A stretch of 64,000 nt of DNA. Source: Rhizobium pisi. Lineage in GTDB: Bacteria > Pseudomonadota > Alphaproteobacteria > Rhizobiales > Rhizobiaceae. The stretch covers positions 293,810 through 357,809 of the forward strand of contig NZ_RJJT01000003.1 in the NCBI RefSeq assembly GCF_003938655.1, in the 5' to 3' direction. A model generated the notes under the pieces. It was given only the letters and a program-made list of their open reading frames with translations, did not search any database and was not told the origin of the DNA. Below are positions 49,013-58,700 of this stretch, in pieces (the first letter of the stretch is position 1; each line of letters starts with the position of its first letter). Made by a program: the position numbers and the translations under genes.

Positions 49013-49704
49013 GCCGGCGCGGCACAGATGAAGGCGGCGGTACTTCGCCTATTGGGAAAGGACGACCTCCAGCGTCGGCGGGCCGGCTACGATTAAAAAG
49101 CAGCATTTCCCGATGACCAGGCGCTGGTTGCTTGGGACCGATCGCCGACGAACCTTGGCCGCTTTGCGCCAGAAGCGGCCATTAATAAATCGTTGAGCAA
49201 ATCGATTGGAACAACTGTTTACACCGTGATGCGATGGTGGACTGCCATACGTTGAGGATGTCTGACCTTGGCAATTGAGCCGCGAGTGCAAATCAGAGAA
49301 AACGGCCGCCTTTCGGCATTGCTCCCTGCGGTCCTGCTGTCATCTCTGCTCACATCATCGTGCTCTGATGAGCTGGGCGGCTAGAACACTGTCGAGAAAA
49401 TTTCGAAAGGTTTCTATCGGCGGGCGGACAGGGAAAATTCATTGCTGCGTCCGCAGGCCATGCCTTGCTATTCAAGCCAGCTTTGTGGACGAACCATGTC
49501 GACCAATACATTGCTGCCTTGCCAAAGGGGTAAGTCCACCAGGTTTGCGACGTGGCGATCGCAAGGGTCTTTCCTCCGACTTTGCCATGTCGCTCAGGTG
49601 AGCGAATTTTAGGACACATATTTGTCCGCTAGGGCCAATAGTGGTCGAAGCGTCACGGCAATTTTGTACCAACCGCGGACACCAAGCCCCCGCAACGAAC
49701 CAAC
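49013..49704. other. Intergenic region, 692 bp, no gene supported
   Basis: The second copy of the 65-bp repeat is at 49022-49086. The rest has several short frames (one of 108 codons at 49275) with Cys/Arg-rich translations and no recognisable motif or start signal. The base composition is less GC-rich than the neighbours, consistent with decayed DNA. Confidence 0.55.
49022..49086 (+). repeat. 65-bp direct repeat, copy 2
   Basis: This is the same unit as at 46109-46173, with 60 of 65 identical positions, located 9 bp past the isochorismatase stop. Confidence 0.85.
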
Positions 49705-50685
49705 CTAGCCAAGAGCACTTTGCTCCGCGCAAATCCTGTCGATCAGGGCATCAAGCTCACCTCTCAGCGGCCGGCTCTTCGCCAGTCGTTGCTTGAGGTG
49801 CATGATCGGCTCGGCCAGGATGTCTTCGAGGCTCTCGGCGCAGGTGAAGTCGCCCGCCACGCGCTTGACCTTCGAGTTGTCGAAAATAGCCGTCCAGGCC
49901 TTGTCGCCGAGGAGCGGGCCTATCCAATCCGGATTGTACTTGATCAGGGTGTCGGTCGGGACGTGGACGATTTTTGCTTCCACGCCCAGCAACCTTGCGA
50001 TCGTCTTCTGGATATCGTCCCAGATGTGGGCGCGATCGGAGGTGATGTGGAAAATCTCGCGGAGTGCTGCCGCCTTGCCGAAAAGGCCGACGAAAGGCAC
50101 GGCGAAATCGACCGAGCGGGTCAGCGTCCAGGGCGTGTGGCCGTCGCCTGCGACGATGGTGGGCTCGCCGTCCAGCATGCGTCTTGCCATGACGTCGCTG
50201 TCGCCCATCATGATCGGTAGGCCGGTGCGAACCGTATGGCTGGGGCGGACGATCGTCCAGGCGAGATTGCCAGATGTCTTGAGCCGTTCCTCGCAAGCGA
50301 TCTTGGCCTGGCTGTAGGGCCAGTAGGGATTGATCGCCGGGGTCTCCTCGGTGATCACGTAGTGACGCGGTGGCTTTTCATAGACGGAGGCCGAGGAGAT
50401 GAAAATGTACTGGCCGCAATTGCCCGAGAAGATCTCGATGTCGCTCGCCACCTGATCGGGCGTAAACGCGATGAACTGGCAGACGACATCATAATTGGCC
50501 TTGGCGAGATCCGCATAGGCGGCCGATCCAAGCTCGCCGACGATCGAGGTCACCCCCGCAGGCAAGGGGGCGTTTCTCAGGCCCCGGTTATAGACGCTGA
50601 CATGATGGCCCTCGGCAACAGCGCGCTCGACGCATGGATAGGAGATCTGGCCGGTGCCGCCGATGAAAAGGACTTTCAAAGCCAT
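49705..50685 (-). CDS. NAD(P)-dependent epimerase/dehydratase (extended SDR)
   Basis: This 326-residue protein has the N-terminal nucleotide-binding MALKVLFIGGTGQISYPCVERAVAEGHHVSVYNRG, FISSASVYEK, and YSQAK in the active-site YxxxK position. A C-terminal substrate domain follows. It resembles plant and bacterial atypical SDRs acting on sugars or mRNA-binding CSP41-like proteins; the substrate is unknown. ATG 50685 follows GAGGTCACTCGC. Confidence 0.9.
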   Translation of the reverse strand: MALKVLFIGGTGQISYPCVERAVAEGHHVSVYNRGLRNAPLPAGVTSIVGELGSAAYADLAKANYDVVCQFIAFTPDQVASDIEIFSGNCGQYIFISSASVYEKPPRHYVITEETPAINPYWPYSQAKIACEERLKTSGNLAWTIVRPSHTVRTGLPIMMGDSDVMARRMLDGEPTIVAGDGHTPWTLTRSVDFAVPFVGLFGKAAALREIFHITSDRAHIWDDIQKTIARLLGVEAKIVHVPTDTLIKYNPDWIGPLLGDKAWTAIFDNSKVKRVAGDFTCAESLEDILAEPIMHLKQRLAKSRPLRGELDALIDRICAEQSALG

Positions 50686-50860
50686 GCGAGTGACCTCAGT
50701 GTCTGATGGGCGGGATCTGTGATCACTCTTCATAGCGCGAAAGAACTGGACCGTCTTCCACAAATCTCGTGTAGGCGCGACGGCGCCTGAGGACATGGAA
50801 CGCGCGATGCCCGGCCTTTCGACGGCAGTTCAAGCCCGCCGCCGCAGGACCGGGCAGCGC

Positions 50861-51415
50861 CTATGCATGTGCCTTGCGATAGGCTGCGACGACGAGCCAG
50901 ATTGCCGAAAGCAGGAAGTAGAATGCGCCGAAGCCTGCATAGGGGACGATATCCAGGATCGTCGGCGCGGCGGTGCCAAGCGATTGGCTGATCATGAAGC
51001 CGCCGGCAAGGGCCGATTGCGCGCCGCTCAGGATCATCACCCATTGGGCGCCGTAGGTGCGCCAGCGCCTGACGCCCGTATAGAGCTGCAACACGCCGGA
51101 GAGGATCGCCCAGACCCCAAACACGGCCAGGACGGCGTAGGTGCTGTTGCTGACGGCAATGACGACGGCGAGCGCCGTGATCAGGCTCACCACCACGTTC
51201 AATGCCTGGGACGGATTGGCTTTGAGGCCGCCGTTTACCCGTGCGTCGACGAGATTCGCGAGGGCATCCCACACAGGGTAGATGACCAGCAGAAAGGCGG
51301 CGGGGCCGGGCTGCCCGCCGAGGAGAACGGCGGCGGAAATCCAGATCGTCGAGAATGCGGCGCGAGTGAAATAATAGGATCGCAGCCAGTTGGACTGAGA
51401 GGAATGGCTTTGCAT
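50861..51415 (-). CDS. DUF308-type membrane protein
   Basis: This 184-residue protein has about six TM segments (AAVLLGGQPGPAAFLLVIYPVWDAL, ALNVVVSLITALAVVIAVSNSTYAVLAVFGVWAILSGVLQLYTGVRRWR, ...). The pattern VFGVWAILSGVLQLYTGVRR is characteristic of DUF308/HdeD-like proteins, which are linked to acid or other stress. It is divergent from a TetR gene with two palindromic operator candidates between. Confidence 0.85.
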   Translation of the reverse strand: MQSHSSQSNWLRSYYFTRAAFSTIWISAAVLLGGQPGPAAFLLVIYPVWDALANLVDARVNGGLKANPSQALNVVVSLITALAVVIAVSNSTYAVLAVFGVWAILSGVLQLYTGVRRWRTYGAQWVMILSGAQSALAGGFMISQSLGTAAPTILDIVPYAGFGAFYFLLSAIWLVVAAYRKAHA

Positions 51416-51441
51416 CGGTGGGTTCCTTGTTAATTTGCCTA

Positions 51442-51453
51442 CCTACTAGTAGG
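51442..51453. promoter_or_regulatory. Palindrome CCTACTAGTAGG, operator candidate
   Basis: This perfect 12-bp palindrome (context TTGCCTACCTACTAGTAGGAAG) lies 27 bp upstream of the DUF308 start. It shares GCCTACC with the site at 51533. Confidence 0.6.
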
Positions 51454-51532
51454 AAGCCTAAAGGGGCGAGTCAACCCAGCGCCCGAACACCTCATTGTGA
51501 GAACAGGGAATGCGGAGCAGGCTTGACAATCT

Positions 51533-51550
51533 GCCTACCAGAAGGTAGGC
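51533..51550. promoter_or_regulatory. Palindrome GCCTACC-AGAA-GGTAGGC, TetR operator candidate
   Basis: The 7-bp perfect arms lie 6 bp upstream of the TetR start and 5 bp past a TTGACA (51523-51528), so binding would block its promoter. Confidence 0.7.
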
Positions 51551-51556
51551 GACGCT

Positions 51557-52144
51557 ATGAAATCAATAGCTTCGACTTCGGACAAAATTCTCGACATCGC
51601 CCAGTCTCTCATTGTGGCGGGAGGCTACAACGGCTTCAGCTATGCCGATATCTCTGCTGCAATCGGTATCAGGAAAGCGAGCATCCACCATCATTTTCCG
51701 ACCAAGGCCGAGCTCGTCTCAGTGCTGGTGGATCGCTACAGGAAGCAGGCGGAGGCGGGTTTGCAGTCCCTGCGCGAGCAGGCCGCAAGCCCCGCCGATC
51801 AGTTGCAGTTCTACGTCGACTATTGGCAATCATGCATTGAGAACGCCTCGCAACCCTTCTGCGTCTGCGCGATGCTCGCGAGCGAAATGCAGATGCTGCC
51901 GGAAGAAGTCGCATCCCGCGTCCGTGCGCATTTCCAGAGTCTCTCCGGGTGGCTTACCTCGGTACTGCAGGCCGGAGTGGAGCAGGGGCTGTTCCGCCTG
52001 AACAAGCTGCCGGAAGAGCAGGCCCAGATGCTGATGGCCTCGGTTCACGGGGCTATGCTCTCTGCAAGGGCCTTCGGCGAGCCCGGACTGTTCATCGCAA
52101 TCGTTGCCCCTGAGATCGCGAGGCTGGGGGTAGCGGATCGCTAG
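51557..52144 (+). CDS. TetR-family regulator
   Basis: This 195-residue protein has an N-terminal TetR HTH (KILDIAQSLIVAGGYNGFSYADISAAIGIRKASIHHHFPTKAELVSVLVDRYRKQ) and a ligand domain of the NemR/YxaF-like type (CVCAMLASEMQMLPEEVASRVRAHFQSLSGWLTSVL). Cys residues in ASQPFCVCAML could sense electrophiles. It probably autorepresses and represses the divergent DUF308 gene through the GCCTACC palindromes. Confidence 0.92.
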   Translation: MKSIASTSDKILDIAQSLIVAGGYNGFSYADISAAIGIRKASIHHHFPTKAELVSVLVDRYRKQAEAGLQSLREQAASPADQLQFYVDYWQSCIENASQPFCVCAMLASEMQMLPEEVASRVRAHFQSLSGWLTSVLQAGVEQGLFRLNKLPEEQAQMLMASVHGAMLSARAFGEPGLFIAIVAPEIARLGVADR

Positions 52145-52225
52145 CGGAACTGTCGGCCTGCTCGAAAACGATCCCTGACACGCAATTCCATGCTAGTCTC
52201 GCGTGCCGCCGGCAGATGGAGAGCG

Positions 52226-53044
52226 ATGGCAATGTTGGAGACGGACAAAGTGTTTTCCGGCTCGGTTCCGGAAAATTACGACCGCTATATGGTGCCGTTG
52301 ATTTTCGAGCCCTACGCCGCGGATCTCGCAGGGCGGGCCGCGTCCTTTTCGCCGGGCGCCGTTCTGGAAACCGCGGCGGGCACCGGGGTCGTCACCCGTG
52401 CTTTGGCGCCAAGGCTGCCCTCCGGCGCAAGCTATGTCGTCACAGATCTCAACCAGCCGATGCTCGACCACGCCGCTTTGAGACAGGCGCCCGACAGCCG
52501 CATCCAATGGCGCCGGGCGGATGCTCTGGCGCTGCCGTTTGAAAACGCGGCCTTCGATCTCGTTTGCTGCCAGTTCGGCGCGATGTTCTTTCCAGACCGC
52601 CCGGCTGCCTATCGCGAAGCAAGGCGGGTCCTGAAATCGGGAGGATGTTTCTTGCTGAGCGTATGGGATCGCATCGAGGAGAACGTCTTTGCCGATGACG
52701 TGACGAATGCTCTCACCAAGATTTTCCCCGACGATCCGCCGCGCTTTCTGGCTCGCACGCCGCATGGCTACCACGACAAGGACCTGATCCGCTCGGAGCT
52801 TATGGGAGCTGGCTTCTCCCATGTGGTGATCGAAACGAGGGCCGAACAAAGCCGCGCATCTTCACCCCGCATTCCGGCCGTTGCCTATTGTCAGGGAACG
52901 CTTCTTCGCAACGAAATCGAGGCACGGGACGCGACAAAACTGGATGCCGCGACCGACTATGCCACCTCCTGGATTGCGGAAAGACATGGCAGCGGCGAGG
53001 TTGCCGCCGAAATTCAGGCGCACGTCATCGTGGCCGTGGTCTGA
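52226..53044 (+). CDS. SAM-dependent methyltransferase (UbiE/type 11)
   Basis: This is a 272-residue class I methyltransferase. Motif I is GAVLETAAGTGVVTRALAPRLPSGASYVVTDLNQPML, motif II/IV is WRRADALALPFENAAFDLVCCQFGAMFFPDRPAAYREARRVLKSGGCFLLSVWD. The substrate is unknown. ATG 52226 follows GGAGAGCG; the longer frame adds 12 residues with no homology. Confidence 0.9.
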   Translation: MAMLETDKVFSGSVPENYDRYMVPLIFEPYAADLAGRAASFSPGAVLETAAGTGVVTRALAPRLPSGASYVVTDLNQPMLDHAALRQAPDSRIQWRRADALALPFENAAFDLVCCQFGAMFFPDRPAAYREARRVLKSGGCFLLSVWDRIEENVFADDVTNALTKIFPDDPPRFLARTPHGYHDKDLIRSELMGAGFSHVVIETRAEQSRASSPRIPAVAYCQGTLLRNEIEARDATKLDAATDYATSWIAERHGSGEVAAEIQAHVIVAVV

Positions 53045-53063
53045 AAAAGCACGCGTCGCGAGA

Positions 53064-53594
53064 TCAGGCAGGAACGTAGGTCAGCCTGATCACGTGCTCG
53101 TCGATCCGTTCGCTGGCTGTCAGGCGCAGCGGCGGGCGGGGGCCGGCGAAGAATGGCTTGCCGCGACCAAGCACGACGGGGCAGAGGTAGAGCCGATACT
53201 CATCGACGAGACCGAGTTCGGTCAGGCTTCGCGCCAGGTCGGGGCCGGCAACTTCGATCTCGCCGTCGCGCTTGGCCTTCAACGCGCGGATCGCGCGCTC
53301 AAGGTCGCCCTGCACGAGCGTGGCGTTGGGGCCGACGGATTCCAACGTGCGCGAGACGACCCATTTCGGCTGGCGTTGCCACGCCGCCGCGAAGGCCCGC
53401 TCATCCGCATCCCATTCGGGATGATCGTCGTCCCAGTAACGCATGACCTCATACATGCGGCGGCCATAGACGCTACCGGCTAGGCCGCGCACTTCCTCGA
53501 TGAAGTGGCGGAAGAGCGTGGGGCCTGGCGCAAAATCCATATGGTCGACGTAGCCGTCCAGGGACTGCATCATTCCGAAGACGAGCTTTGCCAT
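53064..53594 (-). CDS. RibD C-terminal/dihydrofolate-reductase-fold protein
   Basis: This 176-residue protein matches the YyaP/YwjB-type DHFR-like family: MAKLVFGMMQSLDGYVDHMDFAPGPTLFRHFIEEVRGLAGSVYGRRMYEVMRYW, KWVVSRTLESVGPNATLVQGDLERAIRALK and VDEYRLYLCPVVLGRGKPFF. It probably is an NADPH-dependent reductase of unknown substrate. ATG 53594 follows AGAGGGC. Confidence 0.9.
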   Translation of the reverse strand: MAKLVFGMMQSLDGYVDHMDFAPGPTLFRHFIEEVRGLAGSVYGRRMYEVMRYWDDDHPEWDADERAFAAAWQRQPKWVVSRTLESVGPNATLVQGDLERAIRALKAKRDGEIEVAGPDLARSLTELGLVDEYRLYLCPVVLGRGKPFFAGPRPPLRLTASERIDEHVIRLTYVPA

Positions 53595-53738
53595 GCCCTC
53601 TTTCCCCCAGGCGCCGAGCCACCCCAGTTCTGACTGGGTGAAAGGATAGCCGCACTGGTTTTATATTACAACTCGCTTTGGGAACGTGTGCGAAAGCGCT
53701 TGGCCTGTCCGATCAATCGGACGCTCGAGGGATGATCG

Positions 53739-55721
53739 TCATTCCTTGCCGTCGGCGGCCAGTGAATCCCGGACGATGGCGTAATAGGCGGCGAGTTCGG
53801 GAATGTCAGCGGCGAGCGTCTCGAAGGCGGGGTCGGATGGCGCAAGCGTGCCGGCATATTTCGTCTGGATGAAGGCCTGATGGGCGGCCAGCGCTTCCAC
53901 GTCAGCCTTGTGCACGACGGTAAAGACGGGCGAGGGCACGGTGCGGCCCTTGACGATAATGCGGTCGAGTTCGACGACGATGTAGGTCTCAGAGACCAGC
54001 CTTGCGGTCTCCTCGCCGAGCAGCAGGGCCACGCCGTAATTCTTCGAGGCGCCTTCGAGGCGGGAGGCGAGGTTGACGCTGTCGCCGAGGCAGGAATAGT
54101 CGAAGCGGCGGGTCGAGCCCATGTTGCCGACGATGCATTCGCCGGTGTTGATGCCGACGCCCATCTTCAGCACGTGCGGCTTGCCGCCGCGTGCCGCCGC
54201 TTCCCGCTCCAGCCGCCTGTTCAACCTTGATATCGCCGCCTGCATGGCGAGCGAGGCGCGCACCGCGTGGAGCGCGTGGTCGGGATCGTCGAGCGGCGCA
54301 TTCCAGAAGGCCATGATGCAATCGCCCATATATTTGTCGATCGTGCCGCCGTGATCCATCACCACGTCGGACAGCGGCGTCAGCAGCCGGTTGATCAGGC
54401 CGGTCAGCTGCTCCGGATCGTCCTTCATGGTTTCGGCGATGGTGGTGAAGCCGCGAACATCGGAAAACAGTACCGAGAGCGTGCGCCGCTCGCCGCCGAG
54501 TTTCAGCTGCGACGGGTCGTTCGCCAGGCGGCGGACGAGGTCGGGCGAGATGTACTGGGCGAAGGCGCGGATGATCTGCCGCTTGTTGCGGCGCTCCTCG
54601 GCATAATCAAAGGCGGCCTGGCCGAAGGCGACCGAGATGTAGGCGACGACAGGCCCGAGCGGCGAGACGAAGACATGGGCAAGCCGGATGCCGGCGAAGC
54701 TGACTGCCGCGAAGGCGAGGAGGGCGGCCGCGCTGGTGACAATCGTCAGCCATCCCGTCGAGCGCCAGACGGTGGCGGCGGCAAGCAGCACCGATATCAG
54801 GATGCAGGCGGCAACCGTGGGCAGGCGGGCTTCGGCGATCGACAGGCCACGGCGGATATTGTCGTAGATCGTCGCCTGGACCTCGACGCCGGAGACGAGC
54901 TTGCCGGTGTGAACCGTATAGGGTGTCGCGAAGGCGTCGACGCCGCCCTTGTCGATTTCAGGCGCGTTCTGCAGGCTGAGGCCGACGAGCACGACGCGGT
55001 CCTTGAAATAGCCAGGCGGCAGCAAATTCTCGGGGTCGAGGGCCTGGTAATAGGAAACTGTGGGATAGCTGCGGGCCGGGCCGAAGGATTGGATCAGCCG
55101 GCCGGCGGGCAGGGATGCCTGTGCCGCACCCGACGCGTTTGCCAGCATGGCGGCGAAGCCGTCTTCATAGCCCGGAATGCGGCGGAAAATGCCGTCGCCG
55201 CTGAGATCGATCGAGGCGATGCCGGTCACGGCGCCTGCTTGCGTCAGCTGCGGCAGCGGTGTCGCGCGGATCAGCTGCGAGGCCTGCGGCGTCTCGATCA
55301 GCGTTTCGTCGCCGGCGAGCACGATATCGGGGCCGACGGCCTTGGTGATCGCCGCGTCGTTACCGGGGTTCGAGGGCTCGGCCATGATGATGTCGAGGCC
55401 GATGACGCGGGCGCCGGCCGCGCGAAGCTGGGTGACGAGTTCGGCATGAAGGCTGCGCGGCCAGGGCCATTGCGCGTTGATATCGGCAAGCGAGGGCTCG
55501 TCGATCGCAACGATGACGGGCCCGCCCGGCGGCGGGCGCGGGTCGTCGACGGTCGAGAGATAGTCGAAGCTTCTGAGCTCCAGCAGCGACCAGGCGGGCA
55601 GCCGCGACAGGAGCGAGATGGCGATCAACACCGCGAGCGACAGCACCAGCAGCCTCAGGCGGCGGCCGCCCGTCTGCCCGCCGCTCAGCCCGGCCTGCCG
55701 GGGGTTGCCCTCTGCGCGCAT
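53739..55721 (-). CDS. CHASE2-domain class III nucleotide cyclase
   Basis: This 660-residue inner-membrane protein has TM1 at about 22-42, a periplasmic CHASE2 domain (about 45-325: SFDYLSTVDDPRPPPGGPVIVAIDEPSLADINAQWPW), three TM segments (about 330-410) and a cytosolic class III cyclase domain (about 440-640). Metal aspartates are in LSVLFSDVRGFTT and DKYMGDCIMAFW, and the transition-state Asn/Arg lie in GDSVNLASRLEG. The adenine-recognising Asp of mammalian-type enzymes is replaced (FDYSCLGD), so the product base is not certain. Its ATG shares a base with the stop of the FecR-barrel gene. Confidence 0.92.
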   Translation of the reverse strand: MRAEGNPRQAGLSGGQTGGRRLRLLVLSLAVLIAISLLSRLPAWSLLELRSFDYLSTVDDPRPPPGGPVIVAIDEPSLADINAQWPWPRSLHAELVTQLRAAGARVIGLDIIMAEPSNPGNDAAITKAVGPDIVLAGDETLIETPQASQLIRATPLPQLTQAGAVTGIASIDLSGDGIFRRIPGYEDGFAAMLANASGAAQASLPAGRLIQSFGPARSYPTVSYYQALDPENLLPPGYFKDRVVLVGLSLQNAPEIDKGGVDAFATPYTVHTGKLVSGVEVQATIYDNIRRGLSIAEARLPTVAACILISVLLAAATVWRSTGWLTIVTSAAALLAFAAVSFAGIRLAHVFVSPLGPVVAYISVAFGQAAFDYAEERRNKRQIIRAFAQYISPDLVRRLANDPSQLKLGGERRTLSVLFSDVRGFTTIAETMKDDPEQLTGLINRLLTPLSDVVMDHGGTIDKYMGDCIMAFWNAPLDDPDHALHAVRASLAMQAAISRLNRRLEREAAARGGKPHVLKMGVGINTGECIVGNMGSTRRFDYSCLGDSVNLASRLEGASKNYGVALLLGEETARLVSETYIVVELDRIIVKGRTVPSPVFTVVHKADVEALAAHQAFIQTKYAGTLAPSDPAFETLAADIPELAAYYAIVRDSLAADGKE

Positions 55722-58700
55722 CAGAAGCGGACTTTGAGCGTGCCCTTGAAAGCGCGGCCCCAGCCGGGCACGCCGGGCGTGATCTCGAAGTCCTCGTCGA
55801 GCAGGTTATAGGCAGCGGCTTCGAGCGCGATGCGCTTGTCGAAGGGTTCCCAGATCAGGTGTGCGTCGAGGCTCCAGTAATCGTCGAGCTTGGTGCCGAG
55901 ATCGTCGCCATCGCGCTCGCCGATATAGTTGGCCGCTACCGTCGCCTTGACCTTGGCCTCGTTGACCCAGGTCAGCGCGATCTGGCCGGAGTTTTTCGGG
56001 ATATAAGGCAGATTGCCGCCGAAATTCGGCTCCAGCGGATCCTTGTTCTCGGAATCCATATAGGCATAGGTGGCGGAAAGGCCGAAACCATAACCGAGCG
56101 CGACGTTGCCGGTCACGGCGGCGCGATCGATGCTGCCGCGCGACAGCGGCAAGCTGTCGACCGCCGGCAGCGCGATCAGCGGCAGATCGATCGAGAAATC
56201 ATGCAGTTCCTGGTGCTGGTACTCGACCGAGGTGAAGAGGCGCTCGGTCCATTCGGCATCCCATTGCAGCGCCACGGTGTCGGTATAACCTTCGGTGCTG
56301 GACGAGAACTGGTTCGGCTGCAGACCGAGGATGCCGACCGGGGCCAGTGTCGGCACGCCTGTGTCGACGCTCTGGCGCATGAAGGCGGCGCGCAGCCAAT
56401 GATTCTGGACGGGCGACCAAGCAAGGCCGAAGCGCGGCTCGAACCGGTTGATATCGACGCCATCGCCCGATATGCGCGTGCCGAACAGCGCATATTCGCC
56501 CTTCAGATCGGGCGTGATCTCGTGCAGCACGTCGATGTAGGCGCGGGCGATGTTGACGCGGCTGCTTGCTTCGAATGGGCCGAAGGTTGCTTCATCGACA
56601 AAGCCCGGTATGAGCGTATCGAGATGCCGGAAAGAGTTGCTGTTCGCGTCGGTCCAGCCGCCCTCGACGCCATATCGCCATGTCAGCGTGTCATCGCCGA
56701 TGCTGTGACTGATCGCAGCGATATAAGTCTTCGATGCGGTTTTCTGTCTTGTTTCAGCATAGGGAACCAAATCCGGCGCGGGAGCCCCGGTAAGAGCCGA
56801 AGCATCGAAGGTGAAATCGTAGTTCGTCTTCACATTGGTGTCGGAATAGAGAAGCGCGGTATTGAGCACATTCCTGTATGCGAAAGTATGGCTCCAGCCT
56901 AATCCCGCATTGGTTCTTTCCGCCTCGTCATATCTGTTGCGATAGAGCGGCAGGTCCATTGTCGGCAGAAGAAGGCCCAATGGTATGAAGAGCTCGTCAT
57001 TGAGGCGATCGGTCAAAGCGGTGCTGGTCGTCAGCGCGTTCAGCGGCCCGTAAGTCTTGCCATAATTGACGAAACTTACGATGCGATCGTCAGGTGTCAG
57101 CGTTGCGGTCAAATAGCCGTTGCCGCCGAGGATCTTGTTGTTGTTGGAGAAGCCGCCGAAGTCGCGGTAGTCGCCGTCAAGGGCAATTTCTTCCCAGTTC
57201 AAATTGCCAAAGAAGCTGATCGGGATGGTCGAATTCGAATAGCCCTGGATTTCCGCTTCACCGATGCGGCGCGTGTGGCCGTCGACGCTGTTGATGCCGC
57301 CGCCGAGCGAGCCTTCGATGAAGGGCACATCGAACAGCGTTGCGGAGCGTGAACGGCCGGACAGCATGTGCGGAGAGAGCAGCAGGCCCTGGATGAAGGA
57401 CGAGTAGCTCGACGCGTTGCCACGGTTCTGGATGACATTGTCTTCGCTGAAGCTCGTCGCATTCACGAAAGGAAAGATGCTGCCCTTGATCGATTGGTCG
57501 ATGTAACCGCTGCCTTCGAAAGGATCGAAAACCGCGTCGCCGTAATAGCGGCCCCAGGCATCCAGACCCTGCAGGCGGAAGGCGTCGTTCAGGGTCGAGC
57601 CGGCGCTTGCATTGGCACCGAGCCCACTGTAGTCGCCGCCGCGGGCGCGCGAACGGCGCAGGAAGTCCTGCGCGTTGCGGATCGCGCCATCGGCATCGTA
57701 ATCGTCGATATCGACAGCCGTGCGGAAGGCGGAGATGACCGGATCGTCATCATCGATGCGGTTGGCGTTGTCGAGCGCCTGCTCTGACGGAATCCGGTCG
57801 CCCTTTTCGTAGTGGGCCGCGGCAAGCATCAGCTGCGATTGCGAATGGGCGGGATTGGCGGTGCTGGCGGCGAGCAGATCTTCCAGCGCCTTGTCCTTCT
57901 CGCCGCTTTGCAGGTAGTAGCGGCCGCGGGCAAGCAGAGCGATATCGAAGGAGGGGTCGAGCGCGATAGCCGTGTCGATCTCGCGCTTGGCCTCTTTCAT
58001 ACGCGCCTGGTCGAGATAGAGGATCGCGAGGTTCGCGTGCGGCACCGGGTCCTGCGGATCGAGTTCGATCGCCTTCTTGAAGGCTTTTTCCGCTTCGTCA
58101 TTGGCATCGCGCGAACCCTGCAGCAGGCCGAGCGAATTCAGCGTGCCGGACGCGCCGGGGGCTAGCTCGATGGCGCGGTTCAGGTCCGCAAGCGCGCCTT
58201 TGATGTCGCTTTCATAGACCGCCTTGTAACTGGCGCGGGCGGAGAGCGCCATCGGATGATCGGGGTCGAGCGCCAGCGAGCGTTCGATCGCTTCCTTCAT
58301 CTGCTTGCGGTCATCGATGAGCTGCGCCAGTTGGGCGCGGATCGCCGGCAGGGTTGCATCATCGGGATAGCGCTGTTCCGCCTTCCTGATGATTTCGAGC
58401 GCTGCGCGCGGGTTTTGCAGGAAGCCTGCCGTATAGGCCTGCATGATCGCGCCATAGGGGCCGGAGCTATTGGCCGGAGGCGGTTCGGCATGGGCGGGGT
58501 CGGCGAGCGACCGGGCGAAATAGCCGCCATATTGCGCCATGTTGCGGCGTGTCGGGTCGAGATGCGGCAGCGCCTTCTGGAAGAGCTTGGCGGCATCGCC
58601 ATAGCGCTTTTCCGAGCCGGCGATGGTGGCGTCGAGCAGGTCGACGCGGGCCTGCTGGGCCACTGTCAGCTTGCGGCCGCGGATGTTCTGCAACGTCGCG

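Noticed and set aside
49275..49601. 108-codon plus-strand frame in the large gap
   Set aside because: Its Cys/Arg-rich translation shows no motif, and there is no ribosome-binding site or support from neighbours.
54267..55811. 514-codon plus-strand frame
   Set aside because: It is antisense to the CHASE2 cyclase; the minus strand carries all cyclase motifs.
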